IMG/VR virus record: IMGVR_UViG_3300044695_004134
Span: 62,001-126,000 of that record
Reading direction: 5' to 3' (one strand)
Origin: a virus
DNA: 64,000 bases
This document shows, in pieces, positions 29,293 through 37,896 of the stretch (within the stretch, counting starts at the first letter, position 1; every line of letters begins with the position of its first letter). Both the position numbers and the translations under genes were made by a program. The notes beneath the pieces are model-generated. The model saw nothing but the letters and a program-made list of their open reading frames with translations, was not told where the DNA came from and ran no database searches.

Positions 29293-29834
29293 GGCTTCTT
29301 AGAGAAGAAAAGCTGGATCGAAATTCTAGGTGGCGCTGACGTTGCTGTTGGTGTCGTACAATGCCATTCTCTCTCTGTTGAGTAAATAGCAGTGTTATAC
29401 TGTGGACAATAGAACTGACCTTGTTTAGGATTGTAACCATATTCATCAACACCCTTATTCTCCTCTGTCCATGCGAACCAACCACCCCAATTCGAATCCC
29501 ATTCTTTGTTGAGATAAATTGACATAGCATCATAGTCTGCATAGTCGGGATGCCAGTTTACACAAGAGGTCTGAAATCCAACGTAAAAGATGGCCGCAGA
29601 AGAATGTGGAAGGTAATCCAACTTACCACGGTTGACTAACTCATAGTAAATTGGATTCTTCCATTCATCAGAGAGCGCACGTGAAAGAATCGTTCCGTTC
29701 GTAGCATACTTCAGAACATCAACCCATTTCATTTGGTTTGATGCCCAAACATCGCCAGCCTTTGTCTCCTCGTTCCATGCTAGGAGTTGTTGAATGAACT
29801 CCTGAGAAAGGACATCATCTAAAATTTTAATCAT
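29289..29834 (-). CDS. 2OG-Fe(II) oxygenase-like protein
   Basis: 181 residues from MIKILDDVLSQEFIQQLLAW; the start follows the upstream stop by 1 nt. CVNWHPDYADYDAMSIYLNKEWDSNWGGWFAW supplies HxD, and YSTEREWHCTTP...RISIQLFF supplies the distal His and Arg. This is the fifth dioxygenase-like gene in the window, closest to the PKHD/prolyl-hydroxylase style. Encoded just below a CobT-like protein. Confidence 0.75.
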   Translation of the reverse strand: MIKILDDVLSQEFIQQLLAWNEETKAGDVWASNQMKWVDVLKYATNGTILSRALSDEWKNPIYYELVNRGKLDYLPHSSAAIFYVGFQTSCVNWHPDYADYDAMSIYLNKEWDSNWGGWFAWTEENKGVDEYGYNPKQGQFYCPQYNTAIYSTEREWHCTTPTATSAPPRISIQLFFSKKP

Positions 29835-29835
29835 A

Positions 29836-32037
29836 TTATGCAATCAAGTTAATGAAGCGGTTCAACACGATACGATTTGAGACACGGTTGCTTGTATACT
29901 TTGCGAAAGCAGAGACAAGACCACGGGTTGTCGTTGAAGTAACTTCGAATTCGTCATCTTCGTCAGTGTCCAGTTTATCTGAACGGATAAAGTAATATTC
30001 ATCGTATCCAACGTTATTTAGATACGTGAAGTTGTTCTTGCGGAACTCTGCCACACGGTGATCGATTTTACTTTCTTCCGACTTCGGTGAATACATTACA
30101 AGTGCATGACGAACATCACGTACTTTTGCAACATAGAAACCAACCACGTTTGCATCTGTACGTTGCTTGAGTAGTTGAAGGAGTGCAGTTGTTTGAGCCG
30201 CACCACGTGAACCATATCCAGAACACTCAGTCACTTCAACTGATGCTTTGGTAATCGGATCACGGAAGAAACTTCTCATTTTCCAATTAGAATCAACTGA
30301 AGACCAATCATACCGTTCACCTTCAACAGCATCGATACGACCATACAGCGTAGAGCCTTCACCATCAGTCAGAAACACACTGTTCACAATTTCAAGTTTG
30401 TTTTCTGTCTTGAACTTCGGAATAACTTTGAATGCGGCAATGACTGCCTCATTCAGTGGTGTTCCACCAAGTTGAAGAATCTCTGGTGGTTCCATGTTTG
30501 AACATGTACCACGGCGACCTGTACCATAATCAAGGAGATATGATGCCATCTTGGTGAATTCATTCGCACTCATTTTGTGTGAAAGAATGTTCAGGAGTGA
30601 AAATGGGTGGACAACCAAGTCACCGACTTTCAGTTTCTGTGATTTCAGTTTTTCTTGGCTCAGAAGTTGGCAAGTCGAGAATGCATATACATCAAAAGGA
30701 ATGTTTACCTTTTTGCAGAACATTACAAGGTTCAAAAGTTGCTTTACTGTGGGTGACATATGGTCACACATAGAACCAGACCAGTCGATAAACATCACCA
30801 GACCATGAGACTTACCGTTAGGCACTTTAGTGAGCCTAGCGAAAATGTCATCAGTGAATTTGTATTCGTGAATTTTTGAAAGATTCAGTTCACCAGTCTT
30901 GGAGACTTTTGCACGTGTTTGTTGTTCAGCATTTTTACGCATTTCGAATTCTTTCACAAGGTAAGAAACAACCTTGTTAGATTCGGTGCGGAACTTACTG
31001 AAGTTTGCCCGCATTTTATCTTCGTTGAACCATTCTTTACGGATTGGATCAGTATTGTGTTCCATAACTTCTTTAATCAGAGTTTTGTGGTCAACAACAA
31101 TATTCTCAATAAGAATCTCGGGAATGTTTGAATACATCACATCTTTACGGTTTTCACCGGAATACAATTGTTTTTCCTTTTCACGGAAAGCATTGTCTGT
31201 TTCAGATTCAATCTTTACATCATCTGAGCCGGCAGAACCAGTTCCACCAGTTTCTGGTGTTTCAGATTTATCTAAACCAATATCTTGTTCGGTTTCTTCG
31301 GCATTACCAGAAGGTTGTGTTTCAATATTTGCCTCTTTGGCTTCACCTTCTTTTGGTTCACTGACACCTTTTTCTTGGTCTTCACCTTCATTAAAATCAA
31401 AATCAGTAGGTCCTGTGTTCCCAATTTCTGGTGACATTTCTTCACCAGGTTCGACCTTTGGTGGTTTGGATTTTTGTTCTTTGGATTGTTCTTTCATAAA
31501 CTTTTGAATTTTCATGGCAATTGCCAGAGTTTCTTCAAACGTTTCAGCATCTTCAACTTCACGTACCAAAGAATATTCTTCGGAAGTAAAATCGATACCT
31601 TGAGCCGCACCACCTTTTGTGTAAAGGTTAATACGGTCAATGAAATTCATGGAATTCAGATTTCTACCTTCAGTGCCAAAGAAGTCCATCTCCATCAGTT
31701 CACGATAACCTTTTACAAAGGAAATACGAATACCAGGAAATCTACGTTTGATTTTCTTTTCGATACGTGCATCTTCGCACACATTAAGAATTGAACGATT
31801 GACTTTGAGGTCAACGACAGAATCGTGCCAGCCTTTTTCAGGCGTTTCTAGTGCATGTCCAACTTCGTGACCGAGTAAAAGGTCAATAACTTCGTTGGAT
31901 AGATTGCCGTTCAGAACAGGAACGGTGAGAACACGGTTTTTGATATCGAAAAATGCTGTCGGAACCTGACGTTGTTCGACAATCAGGTTTTCCGTAGCCA
32001 TGAGGCGTGCAAGATTTGATTTTGATTCAACTAGCAT
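29836..32037 (-). CDS. cobT-like: CobT-like protein: zincin motif plus vWA domain
   Basis: A 733-residue protein. N-terminal HEVGHAL (His57, Glu58, His61) with the likely third ligand in NVCEDARIEKK forms a metallopeptidase-like (zincin) motif. Residues about 195-290 are acidic, Glu/Gly/Pro-rich and probably disordered. The C-terminal half holds GLVMFIDWSGSM (MIDAS DxSxS, about residue 417), typical of a vWA domain. This resembles CobT-type partners of MoxR/CobS AAA+ ATPases, and a CobS-like gene is present at 14574-15734. Likely a metal- and ATP-dependent remodelling pair; the client is unknown. TTGACA-N16-TATAAT precedes it. Confidence 0.82.
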   Translation of the reverse strand: MLVESKSNLARLMATENLIVEQRQVPTAFFDIKNRVLTVPVLNGNLSNEVIDLLLGHEVGHALETPEKGWHDSVVDLKVNRSILNVCEDARIEKKIKRRFPGIRISFVKGYRELMEMDFFGTEGRNLNSMNFIDRINLYTKGGAAQGIDFTSEEYSLVREVEDAETFEETLAIAMKIQKFMKEQSKEQKSKPPKVEPGEEMSPEIGNTGPTDFDFNEGEDQEKGVSEPKEGEAKEANIETQPSGNAEETEQDIGLDKSETPETGGTGSAGSDDVKIESETDNAFREKEKQLYSGENRKDVMYSNIPEILIENIVVDHKTLIKEVMEHNTDPIRKEWFNEDKMRANFSKFRTESNKVVSYLVKEFEMRKNAEQQTRAKVSKTGELNLSKIHEYKFTDDIFARLTKVPNGKSHGLVMFIDWSGSMCDHMSPTVKQLLNLVMFCKKVNIPFDVYAFSTCQLLSQEKLKSQKLKVGDLVVHPFSLLNILSHKMSANEFTKMASYLLDYGTGRRGTCSNMEPPEILQLGGTPLNEAVIAAFKVIPKFKTENKLEIVNSVFLTDGEGSTLYGRIDAVEGERYDWSSVDSNWKMRSFFRDPITKASVEVTECSGYGSRGAAQTTALLQLLKQRTDANVVGFYVAKVRDVRHALVMYSPKSEESKIDHRVAEFRKNNFTYLNNVGYDEYYFIRSDKLDTDEDDEFEVTSTTTRGLVSAFAKYTSNRVSNRIVLNRFINLIA

Positions 32038-32064
32038 GTGTTTCCTTGTGAGTCTGTAGTATGT

Positions 32065-32092
32065 ATTATATCATACCGACAGGAAATGTCAA
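32065..32092 (-). promoter_or_regulatory. Promoter TTGACA-N16-TATAAT
   Basis: Consensus -35 at 32092-32087 and -10 at 32070-32065. Directly upstream of the CobT-like gene; an A-tract (AAAAAAACAACA) lies upstream of ATGACTTGAC. Confidence 0.82.
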
Positions 32093-32118
32093 GTCATGTG
32101 TTGTTTTTTTGAGACAAA

Positions 32119-32442
32119 TTACTCTTTTTTCGTAATAATTAATGTTCCGGCTTCGGAAACTTCGAGATTTAGTGTGTCTCCTTCTTTCCAGCCAGTCTCC
32201 GCAATTAATTCGGGTGGAAAAGTGAGAATTCCGTCTCCGGAACCGTCTCCGGCGTCTTCTATGAACATTGGACCATAAGTTTTAGGTTTCGGATTTACCC
32301 ATTGATGCACAACATCCGTTAATTCTTGCCAAGGTTGTCGTTTTTTGACTAATTCTTCGTCTAATGCAAAGTAAATGTCGTTTGCCAACTCAGGATCACT
32401 CTGAATAATCGCTTTTGCGAGTCTTTGTGTATCACTGGACAT
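32119..32442 (-). CDS. Protein with C-terminal AbrB/MazE-like domain
   Basis: 107 residues from MSSDTQRLAKAIIQSDPELA. The C-terminal GDGILTFPPELIAETGWKEGDTLNLEVSEAGTLIITKK is a swapped-hairpin AbrB-type DNA-binding pattern. The N-terminal half is helical. Could be an early or middle gene regulator; overlap with the gene upstream. Confidence 0.65.
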   Translation of the reverse strand: MSSDTQRLAKAIIQSDPELANDIYFALDEELVKKRQPWQELTDVVHQWVNPKPKTYGPMFIEDAGDGSGDGILTFPPELIAETGWKEGDTLNLEVSEAGTLIITKKE

Positions 32443-32581
32443 AATCAAACTCGGAAAAAACGATTTTATTTTGTTTTTCTGCGACCAATAGATTCACATG
32501 CATTAAAGTTTCCATAATTTCTTCATAACTCATCTTTTCCAACTTTTCGGTGATTTCTTGCATTTCATTTTCAGTAAGCAT
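32432..32581 (-). CDS. Small hypothetical protein (49 aa)
   Basis: From MLTENEMQEITEKLEKMSYE, preceded by AAAAGGATAATT. Helical and acidic. Function unknown. Confidence 0.5.
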   Translation of the reverse strand: MLTENEMQEITEKLEKMSYEEIMETLMHVNLLVAEKQNKIVFSEFDYVQ

Positions 32582-32699
32582 AATTATCCTTTTGGCGGTG
32601 CTTAGGTTGACGGACGTACTTAACATCAATCCTGTGTTTTTGTGCAGGTTTGATAGGGGTACGACAAACTGGTTTTGGTATCTTAATTAAAATCTTCAT
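32571..32699 (-). CDS. Small basic protein (42 aa)
   Basis: Translates as MKILIKIPKPVCRTPIKPAQ and ends KDNYAY. GGAGATAAAA precedes the ATG. Very basic (KHR, RQPKHRQK). Overlaps the next start by a few bases. Function unknown. Confidence 0.5.
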   Translation of the reverse strand: MKILIKIPKPVCRTPIKPAQKHRIDVKYVRQPKHRQKDNYAY

Positions 32700-32701
32700 T
32701 T

Positions 32702-33037
32702 TTATCTCCGCATCTTTGCCATGTCTTGTGCTTCTTCCACAGAAAAAACAGGAACAGCATTGGACTTGTGGAGAGTGCCAATACCTAAAATTTTGTCGCC
32801 GGTATAAACTTGTTTAGGTTTGAGAGTTCCGCCGTCCATCATCGAGGAATTCAATGATGGAATTTTTGGTGTTTCACGCACATTTTTACCTAAACTGTAA
32901 ACCCAAGGTTTGACAGCCGGAACAACCTTTTTGATTGTTGGAACCTGGTGCTTAGCCAACCAAACCTCATATTCTTCCCGTTCTTTTTTGGGTTTGAGTT
33001 TGGGTTTGGATTTTCCTTGTCTCACGTATATCATCAT
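32702..33037 (-). CDS. Conserved hypothetical protein
   Basis: 111 residues. The C-terminal YTGDKILGIGTLHKSNAVPVFSVEEAQDMAKMRR is a recognisable conserved pattern in phage proteins of unknown function; the N-terminal half is basic and disordered-looking. GGAGATATATT precedes the ATG; promoter at 33064-33092. Confidence 0.7.
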   Translation of the reverse strand: MMIYVRQGKSKPKLKPKKEREEYEVWLAKHQVPTIKKVVPAVKPWVYSLGKNVRETPKIPSLNSSMMDGGTLKPKQVYTGDKILGIGTLHKSNAVPVFSVEEAQDMAKMRR

Positions 33038-33063
33038 AATATATCTCCAAAACGAATAAGTGT

Positions 33064-33092
33064 ATTATACTCGTTCCATAGATAAAAGTCAA
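33064..33092 (-). promoter_or_regulatory. Promoter TTGACT-N17-TATAAT
   Basis: -35 at 33092-33087, -10 at 33069-33064. Shares ATGACTTGAC and an upstream A-tract with the promoter of the CobT-like gene. Confidence 0.75.
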
Positions 33093-33108
33093 GTCATTTG
33101 TTGTTTTT

Positions 33109-33294
33109 TTACAACTTACTGTAGCGTTTAGCTAGATGTCCATAATCTTCATCTTCATGTTGACGCTGGCGCATTCTCCGTAATTCTGCCGCTTCCTTCT
33201 TACGCTTTTTGTTTCTATTAAATTCCTTTGTTGAATTATATTCACTAGAATATTCTTCGTCAAAAGGACGAAACTTAGGAACAAATTTTCCCAC
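33109..33294 (-). CDS. Small basic protein (GTG start)
   Basis: 61 residues, MGKFVPKFRPFDEEYSSEYN, then KRKKEAAELRRMRQRQHED. The start codon is GTG with CGGAG upstream. Looks nucleic-acid binding or structural-disordered. Its stop falls within a GTTGTA7CAAC repeat. Confidence 0.5.
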   Translation of the reverse strand: MGKFVPKFRPFDEEYSSEYNSTKEFNRNKKRKKEAAELRRMRQRQHEDEDYGHLAKRYSKL

Positions 33295-33312
33295 TTCTTT
33301 TTACTCCGTAGT

Positions 33313-33735
33313 TTATAGTACATCAGGAATGTTATCATGGATAAACTTATAAGTCAATCCTTTAACACCCAAATCTTTCTTAAAAATTCCAATAACAACA
33401 TCCGCTTCACGGGGTTCGAGAGATTCTAACAAAACCATCAGAATTTCTTCCGCACGTTTTGTTGTCAATTTCTCGGCGGTTTCATTACCAACACGGAACA
33501 TGTAAAGTCGTTTAAGTTCAGTATCAAGTGAGGCATAAGAGATTCCAGGTTTTGTATCTGGTTTCTTATATCTTTCAGGATAATCTTTAAACTTCCATTC
33601 CATTTCAGGTCGATATGCCAATTGAAGCACCAATTTTAGTGTTGGTGTCCAATTATTAGCAAGTACATTAATCTTATCTTGTTTCGAATCTGCTTTTGCA
33701 AATTCATCAAACACTTCATAAACATTTTTTCTCAT
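33313..33735 (-). CDS. Conserved phage protein (possibly DUF6433)
   Basis: 140 residues (MRKNVYEVFDEFAKADSKQD...). NNWTPTLKLVLQLAYRPEMEWK and TAEKLTTKRAEEILMVLLESLEPREADVVIGIFKK match a short family common in T4-like cyanophages, which I believe is DUF6433. Function unknown; placed next to RNase H. Confidence 0.65.
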   Translation of the reverse strand: MRKNVYEVFDEFAKADSKQDKINVLANNWTPTLKLVLQLAYRPEMEWKFKDYPERYKKPDTKPGISYASLDTELKRLYMFRVGNETAEKLTTKRAEEILMVLLESLEPREADVVIGIFKKDLGVKGLTYKFIHDNIPDVL

Positions 33736-34586
33736 TAAAATTCCTCAATTACTTCCATTAGGTTTTTCAGCTTCTTGTCCATGAAGTAATTAATTAACTT
33801 GGAACGTGGAGCCGGCTTTGTGTTATTATATGTATCAATAATCGAATTTTTAATATCACCGGGAATCTGACGTAGGTCAATCAGTGTTTGATTTCTGGAG
33901 AAACCAATACGTGCATTTTCATCTTCCCAGTCGCCATAATTTTCATTCAATAATTTATCAAGTCGATTTTTATTGATGGGTGTTTGTCTTAAATCACGAA
34001 CAAAACAATCAGCAGGCGAAAGCACATTTGGAATGCCATCACCCTTATCACCTTTGATAATCTTCTCTTTGAGTTCTGCTACAGGATTTTCAGACTTGAT
34101 ATATTTCTTTTGTGCAGGATTGTATTGTTTTACATTCTTGTACATTTGAAGTTGTAGGAAGTCACCATCAGAAGAAAGGATGAGAATTTTGTTATCACCA
34201 CCGGCATAGATTGGTGTGAGTGTACCGATAATGTCATCGGCTTCTGCACCATCAACATCAATGACTTTGTATGGAAAGTTTTCTTTGAGTTCTTGCTTTA
34301 GATTGCCAAGGATGTCAAAAATGAGGTGCCAGTCGAGGTCGGACTTTTCACGTGACTTTTTACGGCCGGCTTTGTAGAATGGAAAGAATTCTTTGCGCCA
34401 ATATTTTTTATTGTCACAACAAAGCACAACTTCACCATACTCTTGGCGAAATTGTTTAACGTGGCCACGAATGATATTGAGTACCAAGTGGCGAACTAAA
34501 CCTTCTTCAAGTTTCACGTTTTTTTGACCAGCAATTTGAGCCATCAATCCAGATAGCAAAACCTGGTTCAAATCAATGAGAATCAT
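33735..34586 (-). CDS. rnh: T4-type RNase H / 5'-3' flap nuclease
   Basis: A 283-residue protein of the FEN/RNase H (T4 rnh) type. MILIDLNQVLL opens with the first Asp; VVLCCDNKKYWRKEFFPFYKAGRKKSR and DVDGAEADDIIGTL give further metal ligands; LSSDGDFLQL and IIKGDKGDGIPNV supply the remaining Asp residues and the helix-hairpin-helix. It removes RNA primers from lagging strands. AAGG upstream; a strong promoter at 34617-34645. Confidence 0.9.
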   Translation of the reverse strand: MILIDLNQVLLSGLMAQIAGQKNVKLEEGLVRHLVLNIIRGHVKQFRQEYGEVVLCCDNKKYWRKEFFPFYKAGRKKSREKSDLDWHLIFDILGNLKQELKENFPYKVIDVDGAEADDIIGTLTPIYAGGDNKILILSSDGDFLQLQMYKNVKQYNPAQKKYIKSENPVAELKEKIIKGDKGDGIPNVLSPADCFVRDLRQTPINKNRLDKLLNENYGDWEDENARIGFSRNQTLIDLRQIPGDIKNSIIDTYNNTKPAPRSKLINYFMDKKLKNLMEVIEEF

Positions 34587-34594
34587 TTTATACC

Positions 34595-35689
34595 TTATTT
34601 AATTACTCGTAGAAGGATTATATCAGAATTTATACGTCCTGTCAAGGCTTGTTCAACAGCATTAATGTCTGTGAGAACTTTTCTTAGTGCAACTTTACCA
34701 GCTTTCAATGTTGCAGGCAAAACAACTTCCGGTTTACGGATGGTTTTCTGAACAGAGGTTTCTTCATTGAAATTAATGAGTGTTGTACCTTTGATATTCA
34801 GTCCACCGGCATCCGTTGCATTGTAGCATCCAAGTTTCCTTGTTTTGGTGTTAAATACCCACAACTGTGACGCACCAATGATATCAGCAGGATTAATAGA
34901 AGCGGCCTTATATTCATTGTCTTCCTTTTTGAATTGTAGTTTTTCAATGACCTTATCAACAGGCTTCACTTTCTTTTTCCTAGGAGCACGTGTGAGTTTT
35001 GCCGTATGTGCAATTCTTGCACAATCTTCGATAATGCGTTTCAGTAATGAAGCATATTCTTTGAGTTCCTTTTTCGAAAGGAAAGAATAACCTTCAACAA
35101 GTTGTTCATCTTTACCCTTGATTGCTTCTTCGATTTCTTCCAGTTTCTTTTGATAAACAGGAAGGATGTGTTTCGTATGGGCACCTTTAATGTCCAAAGA
35201 ACGCATCAAATCATATGGATCAAAAACTGTTTTAAAGTCACGTACAAAGAAACAATCATCAATTGAGCCTTCTATTTCTCCGATGTAGTCCCGTGTTTTT
35301 TCGAGCACACGTTCTTGAATAGAAACCACAACCTTAGGTTCAGTTTCTTCAACTTCTTTTTTAACTGGTGATTTATTCTTGAGTTCTTCAATGAATGTGA
35401 AAATCCATTGTTCGTTTTTCTCCGTAAGCGGTGCACCACGGAGTTTCATGCGGCAAACAAAGCCTAAATTTTTAAAATCAGCATCGGAAATCTTTTCGAC
35501 AGATTCGATTTCTTTTTTTGGTGCGCCAATTTCTTTGAGATAAGAAAGCGTGAACTTTTTGCTTTCTTTTGAATCTGAATGATAGTTATACCAATTCAAT
35601 GCGGTAGACAGTGAACTTTCGCCATTTTTCCAAGACGGTTCACCGCCTGCCAGTGCTTTTTCAAAATCTTTAACTGATGCGTGTCTCAT
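34595..35689 (-). CDS. Conserved T4-like phage protein, function unknown
   Basis: A 364-residue protein. Central basic stretch RAPRKKKVKPVDKVIEKLQFKKEDNEYKAASINPADIIGASQLWVFNTKTRKLGCYNA is a familiar conserved core of a T4-like cyanophage-type protein. The Lys-rich segments suggest nucleic-acid or head association. Overlaps the next gene by 20 nt. A promoter lies in its 3' end. Confidence 0.65.
   Translation of the reverse strand: MRHASVKDFEKALAGGEPSWKNGESSLSTALNWYNYHSDSKESKKFTLSYLKEIGAPKKEIESVEKISDADFKNLGFVCRMKLRGAPLTEKNEQWIFTFIEELKNKSPVKKEVEETEPKVVVSIQERVLEKTRDYIGEIEGSIDDCFFVRDFKTVFDPYDLMRSLDIKGAHTKHILPVYQKKLEEIEEAIKGKDEQLVEGYSFLSKKELKEYASLLKRIIEDCARIAHTAKLTRAPRKKKVKPVDKVIEKLQFKKEDNEYKAASINPADIIGASQLWVFNTKTRKLGCYNATDAGGLNIKGTTLINFNEETSVQKTIRKPEVVLPATLKAGKVALRKVLTDINAVEQALTGRINSDIILLRVIK
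34617..34645 (-). promoter_or_regulatory. Promoter TTGACA-N17-TATAAT
   Basis: Perfect -35 and -10, in the 3' end of the upstream gene, 30 nt before the RNase H start. Confidence 0.78.
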
Positions 35690-35951
35690 GTGTGGTAACA
35701 GCCTTAACAGAATCGGTTCGGAAAGAACGCCAACCGTTGCTTTCCATATCCCATACTGCTAGTGTATCAGGATTCTCTTTCCTTGGCAAGGCCTCAGTCA
35801 AAAGTTGTTGCCCCTCTACAACAGGTTTTTGTGGTAGATATTCTGGCAAAAGTGTACACTTTAGTTCACGTTCCGTTCCATCAACTTTAGTGAACACAAC
35901 CGTAGAAACGGTATTGGACAAAATTTCTTTCAATTCATACTTATCAAACAT
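35670..35951 (-). CDS. Small SH3/WYL-like protein
   Basis: 93 residues (MFDKYELKEILSNTVSTVVF...). KVDGTERELKCTLLPEYLP and LAVWDMESNGWRSFRTDSVKAV match a short conserved protein of T4-like cyanophages with small beta-barrel character. Function unknown. Confidence 0.6.
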   Translation of the reverse strand: MFDKYELKEILSNTVSTVVFTKVDGTERELKCTLLPEYLPQKPVVEGQQLLTEALPRKENPDTLAVWDMESNGWRSFRTDSVKAVTTHETRIS

Positions 35952-36318
35952 CTTTCATTTCCTTTTCATAATATTCAATATACTCTGCCGTTCTTTCACT
36001 GAGTGAATTAAATGCACCATCAACGAATTCGGCTGACGTTGTGGTAGTTTTAGCAACCAACCCCAAGAACCCATTATCTAACATATTTTCAATATAGTCA
36101 ATAGGTGAAGTCAAGATTGCCTGAAATTTTTCCGGCATTTGTGGTGGATCTTCCGGAAAAATGATGATATCATACAATTCTCCGCTGGAATTTCCAGGTA
36201 CCTTTTCACCGGCGTCTTTATATTGGAAGCCACAAATCTCTAAATCGCCATCATCATTTCGATAGAAGTTTATACCATCAAATGGTTCAGTCTTTAATGC
36301 TTGCCATGATTCGCTCAT
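35944..36318 (-). CDS. Hypothetical acidic protein
   Basis: 124 residues (MSESWQALKTEPFDGINFYR...). Acidic with a Pro-rich middle (FPEDPPQMPEKF). Overlaps both neighbours. Function unknown. Confidence 0.55.
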   Translation of the reverse strand: MSESWQALKTEPFDGINFYRNDDGDLEICGFQYKDAGEKVPGNSSGELYDIIIFPEDPPQMPEKFQAILTSPIDYIENMLDNGFLGLVAKTTTTSAEFVDGAFNSLSERTAEYIEYYEKEMKDV

Positions 36319-36724
36319 TGAATGCCTTTATATGTGTCTTTCGAACTTTCACCATGATCCATGCGTTGTAATAATCATTTGATTCTAATACACATCTGTC
36401 AAATTGTTCTTTAGCCTCAAGATAACCACATTCACCTTTTGTTTTACATAGGTGAATTATCTCTCTCTTGAAGTTTTCTTTTCCGTGAACCTGTACATCA
36501 TTTTGTAATTCTGAGTTTGAACCATAATACATTTGCCAATCAGAAAATGCTTTAATCTTTTTTCTTTTACCCTTAATCACTTTAGTTCTTATGGAATAAA
36601 AAAACTTTTTACCTATGTATTTTTTACCGGTTGTTAAATGTGTTATGACGTACACGAAACCATAATTGTCACCAATGTTCGGTTCCGTAAATTCACTGTC
36701 TTTGTATATCCAATTTATTTCCAT
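36287..36724 (-). CDS. GIY-YIG-like endonuclease
   Basis: 145 residues. YGFVYVITHLTTGKKYIGKKFF is a GIY-YIG start (GxVY..YIG), then DWQMYYGSNSELQ and ENFKREIIHLCKTKGECGYLEAKEQF, consistent with the nuclease core and its catalytic Glu. Could be a homing endonuclease or DNA-processing enzyme. Overlaps the next gene. Confidence 0.7.
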   Translation of the reverse strand: MEINWIYKDSEFTEPNIGDNYGFVYVITHLTTGKKYIGKKFFYSIRTKVIKGKRKKIKAFSDWQMYYGSNSELQNDVQVHGKENFKREIIHLCKTKGECGYLEAKEQFDRCVLESNDYYNAWIMVKVRKTHIKAFNERIMASIKD

Positions 36725-36900
36725 TCCTCGTTCTCATCAAAGTCCTCATCATCTATATATTCTTCGTTGAGGACTTCAATTCTTTCACCGCAAAATGGGC
36801 AAAAGGACGGGCTTTCTTCTGACACAAAATCTTCTTCAAATGCAACTTCAAAAGTTGATTCGCATTCTCCACATTCTGCTGTTATTAGTTTCTCCGACAT
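36715..36900 (-). CDS. Small zinc-ribbon protein
   Basis: 61 residues with CGECESTFEV and FCPFCGERIEV, i.e. two CxxC knuckles, followed by a strongly acidic tail (DDEDFDENEEW). GGAGTAAAC precedes the ATG. Possibly a transcription- or repair-related zinc protein. Confidence 0.65.
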   Translation of the reverse strand: MSEKLITAECGECESTFEVAFEEDFVSEESPSFCPFCGERIEVLNEEYIDDEDFDENEEWK

Positions 36901-36909
36901 GTTTACTCC

Positions 36910-37896
36910 TTAATTTGCCCAAACGTCACCCCAGTTTCCTGTTGTGGCGCCTTTGGCATAGTCTGTTGCACGATTTTCAAAGAAATTTGTATGTGTAGGC
37001 GCATTAATCATTTCTTCAACCCATGGTAGCGGGTTCTTCTTGACTTTCATAATACCTTTCAGACCTAAAGAGATAAGGCGGCGATCCGTGATGTAACGAA
37101 TGTATTTCTTAACATCTTCTGAATTCAAACCTTCCATAGCACCCATAGAGAATGCTAAGTCAATAAATTTATCTTCAAGCTGAACCATACGTTCAGCAAT
37201 TGTGTAAATCTTACTCTTTAGTTCATCATTCCAAATTTCTTTATTTTCTTCTATGTAGGTCCTGAATAATTTAATCATTCCTTCGGCGTGCATTGTTTCA
37301 TCAACAATAGACCAAGTAACAATCTGCCCCATACCCTTCATCTTACCGGTGCGTGGGAAATTCAACAACATAATGAATGAGGAGAACAACTGCATACCTT
37401 CAGTGAAAGCGGAGAACACTGCAATATGTTCTGCTGTGGATTCTTTTGTGCTATTACGGGATGATATATCCATTAAATACTCATGCTTGTCTCTCATTTC
37501 TTGGTAGTCCAAGAATTGATTGTATGTTGTTTCCGGAAGACCGAGTGTTTCAATAAGGTGTGAGTATGCGGCAATATGAAGTGCTTCCCGTGCGGCAAAC
37601 CCAGATAACATCATACGAACTTCTGGCTGTGGAAAATATGGAAGATAATTACGCACATAACCACCAGCAACGTCAATGTCACCCTGTGTAAAGAAACGGA
37701 AGATGTGTGTTAGAAATTGCTTTTCTTCATCTGATAATTTATTTTTCCAGTCTTTTACATCCTCCGACATTGGCACTTCTGTGTGAAGCCAATGCGATTG
37801 TTCATGCTTAAGCCATGTATCATAAGCCCAAGGATAATTGAATGGCTTAAAATGATTTCTTTCGTCTGTTAGTTTAGAAGTCATTTTTTTAATCAT
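36910..37896 (-). CDS. nrdB: Ribonucleotide reductase small subunit (class I)
   Basis: 328 residues from MIKKMTSKLTDERN, where ATGA overlaps the thioredoxin stop. Metal ligands: Asp in GDIDVAGG, Glu and His in AAREALHIAAY (about 104 and 107), EGMQLF Glu, and VDETMHAEG Glu/His. The radical Tyr is present at about 111. It forms the tyrosyl radical for the alpha subunit encoded downstream on the same strand run. Together with ThyX and thioredoxin it supplies dNTPs. Confidence 0.92.
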   Translation of the reverse strand: MIKKMTSKLTDERNHFKPFNYPWAYDTWLKHEQSHWLHTEVPMSEDVKDWKNKLSDEEKQFLTHIFRFFTQGDIDVAGGYVRNYLPYFPQPEVRMMLSGFAAREALHIAAYSHLIETLGLPETTYNQFLDYQEMRDKHEYLMDISSRNSTKESTAEHIAVFSAFTEGMQLFSSFIMLLNFPRTGKMKGMGQIVTWSIVDETMHAEGMIKLFRTYIEENKEIWNDELKSKIYTIAERMVQLEDKFIDLAFSMGAMEGLNSEDVKKYIRYITDRRLISLGLKGIMKVKKNPLPWVEEMINAPTHTNFFENRATDYAKGATTGNWGDVWAN

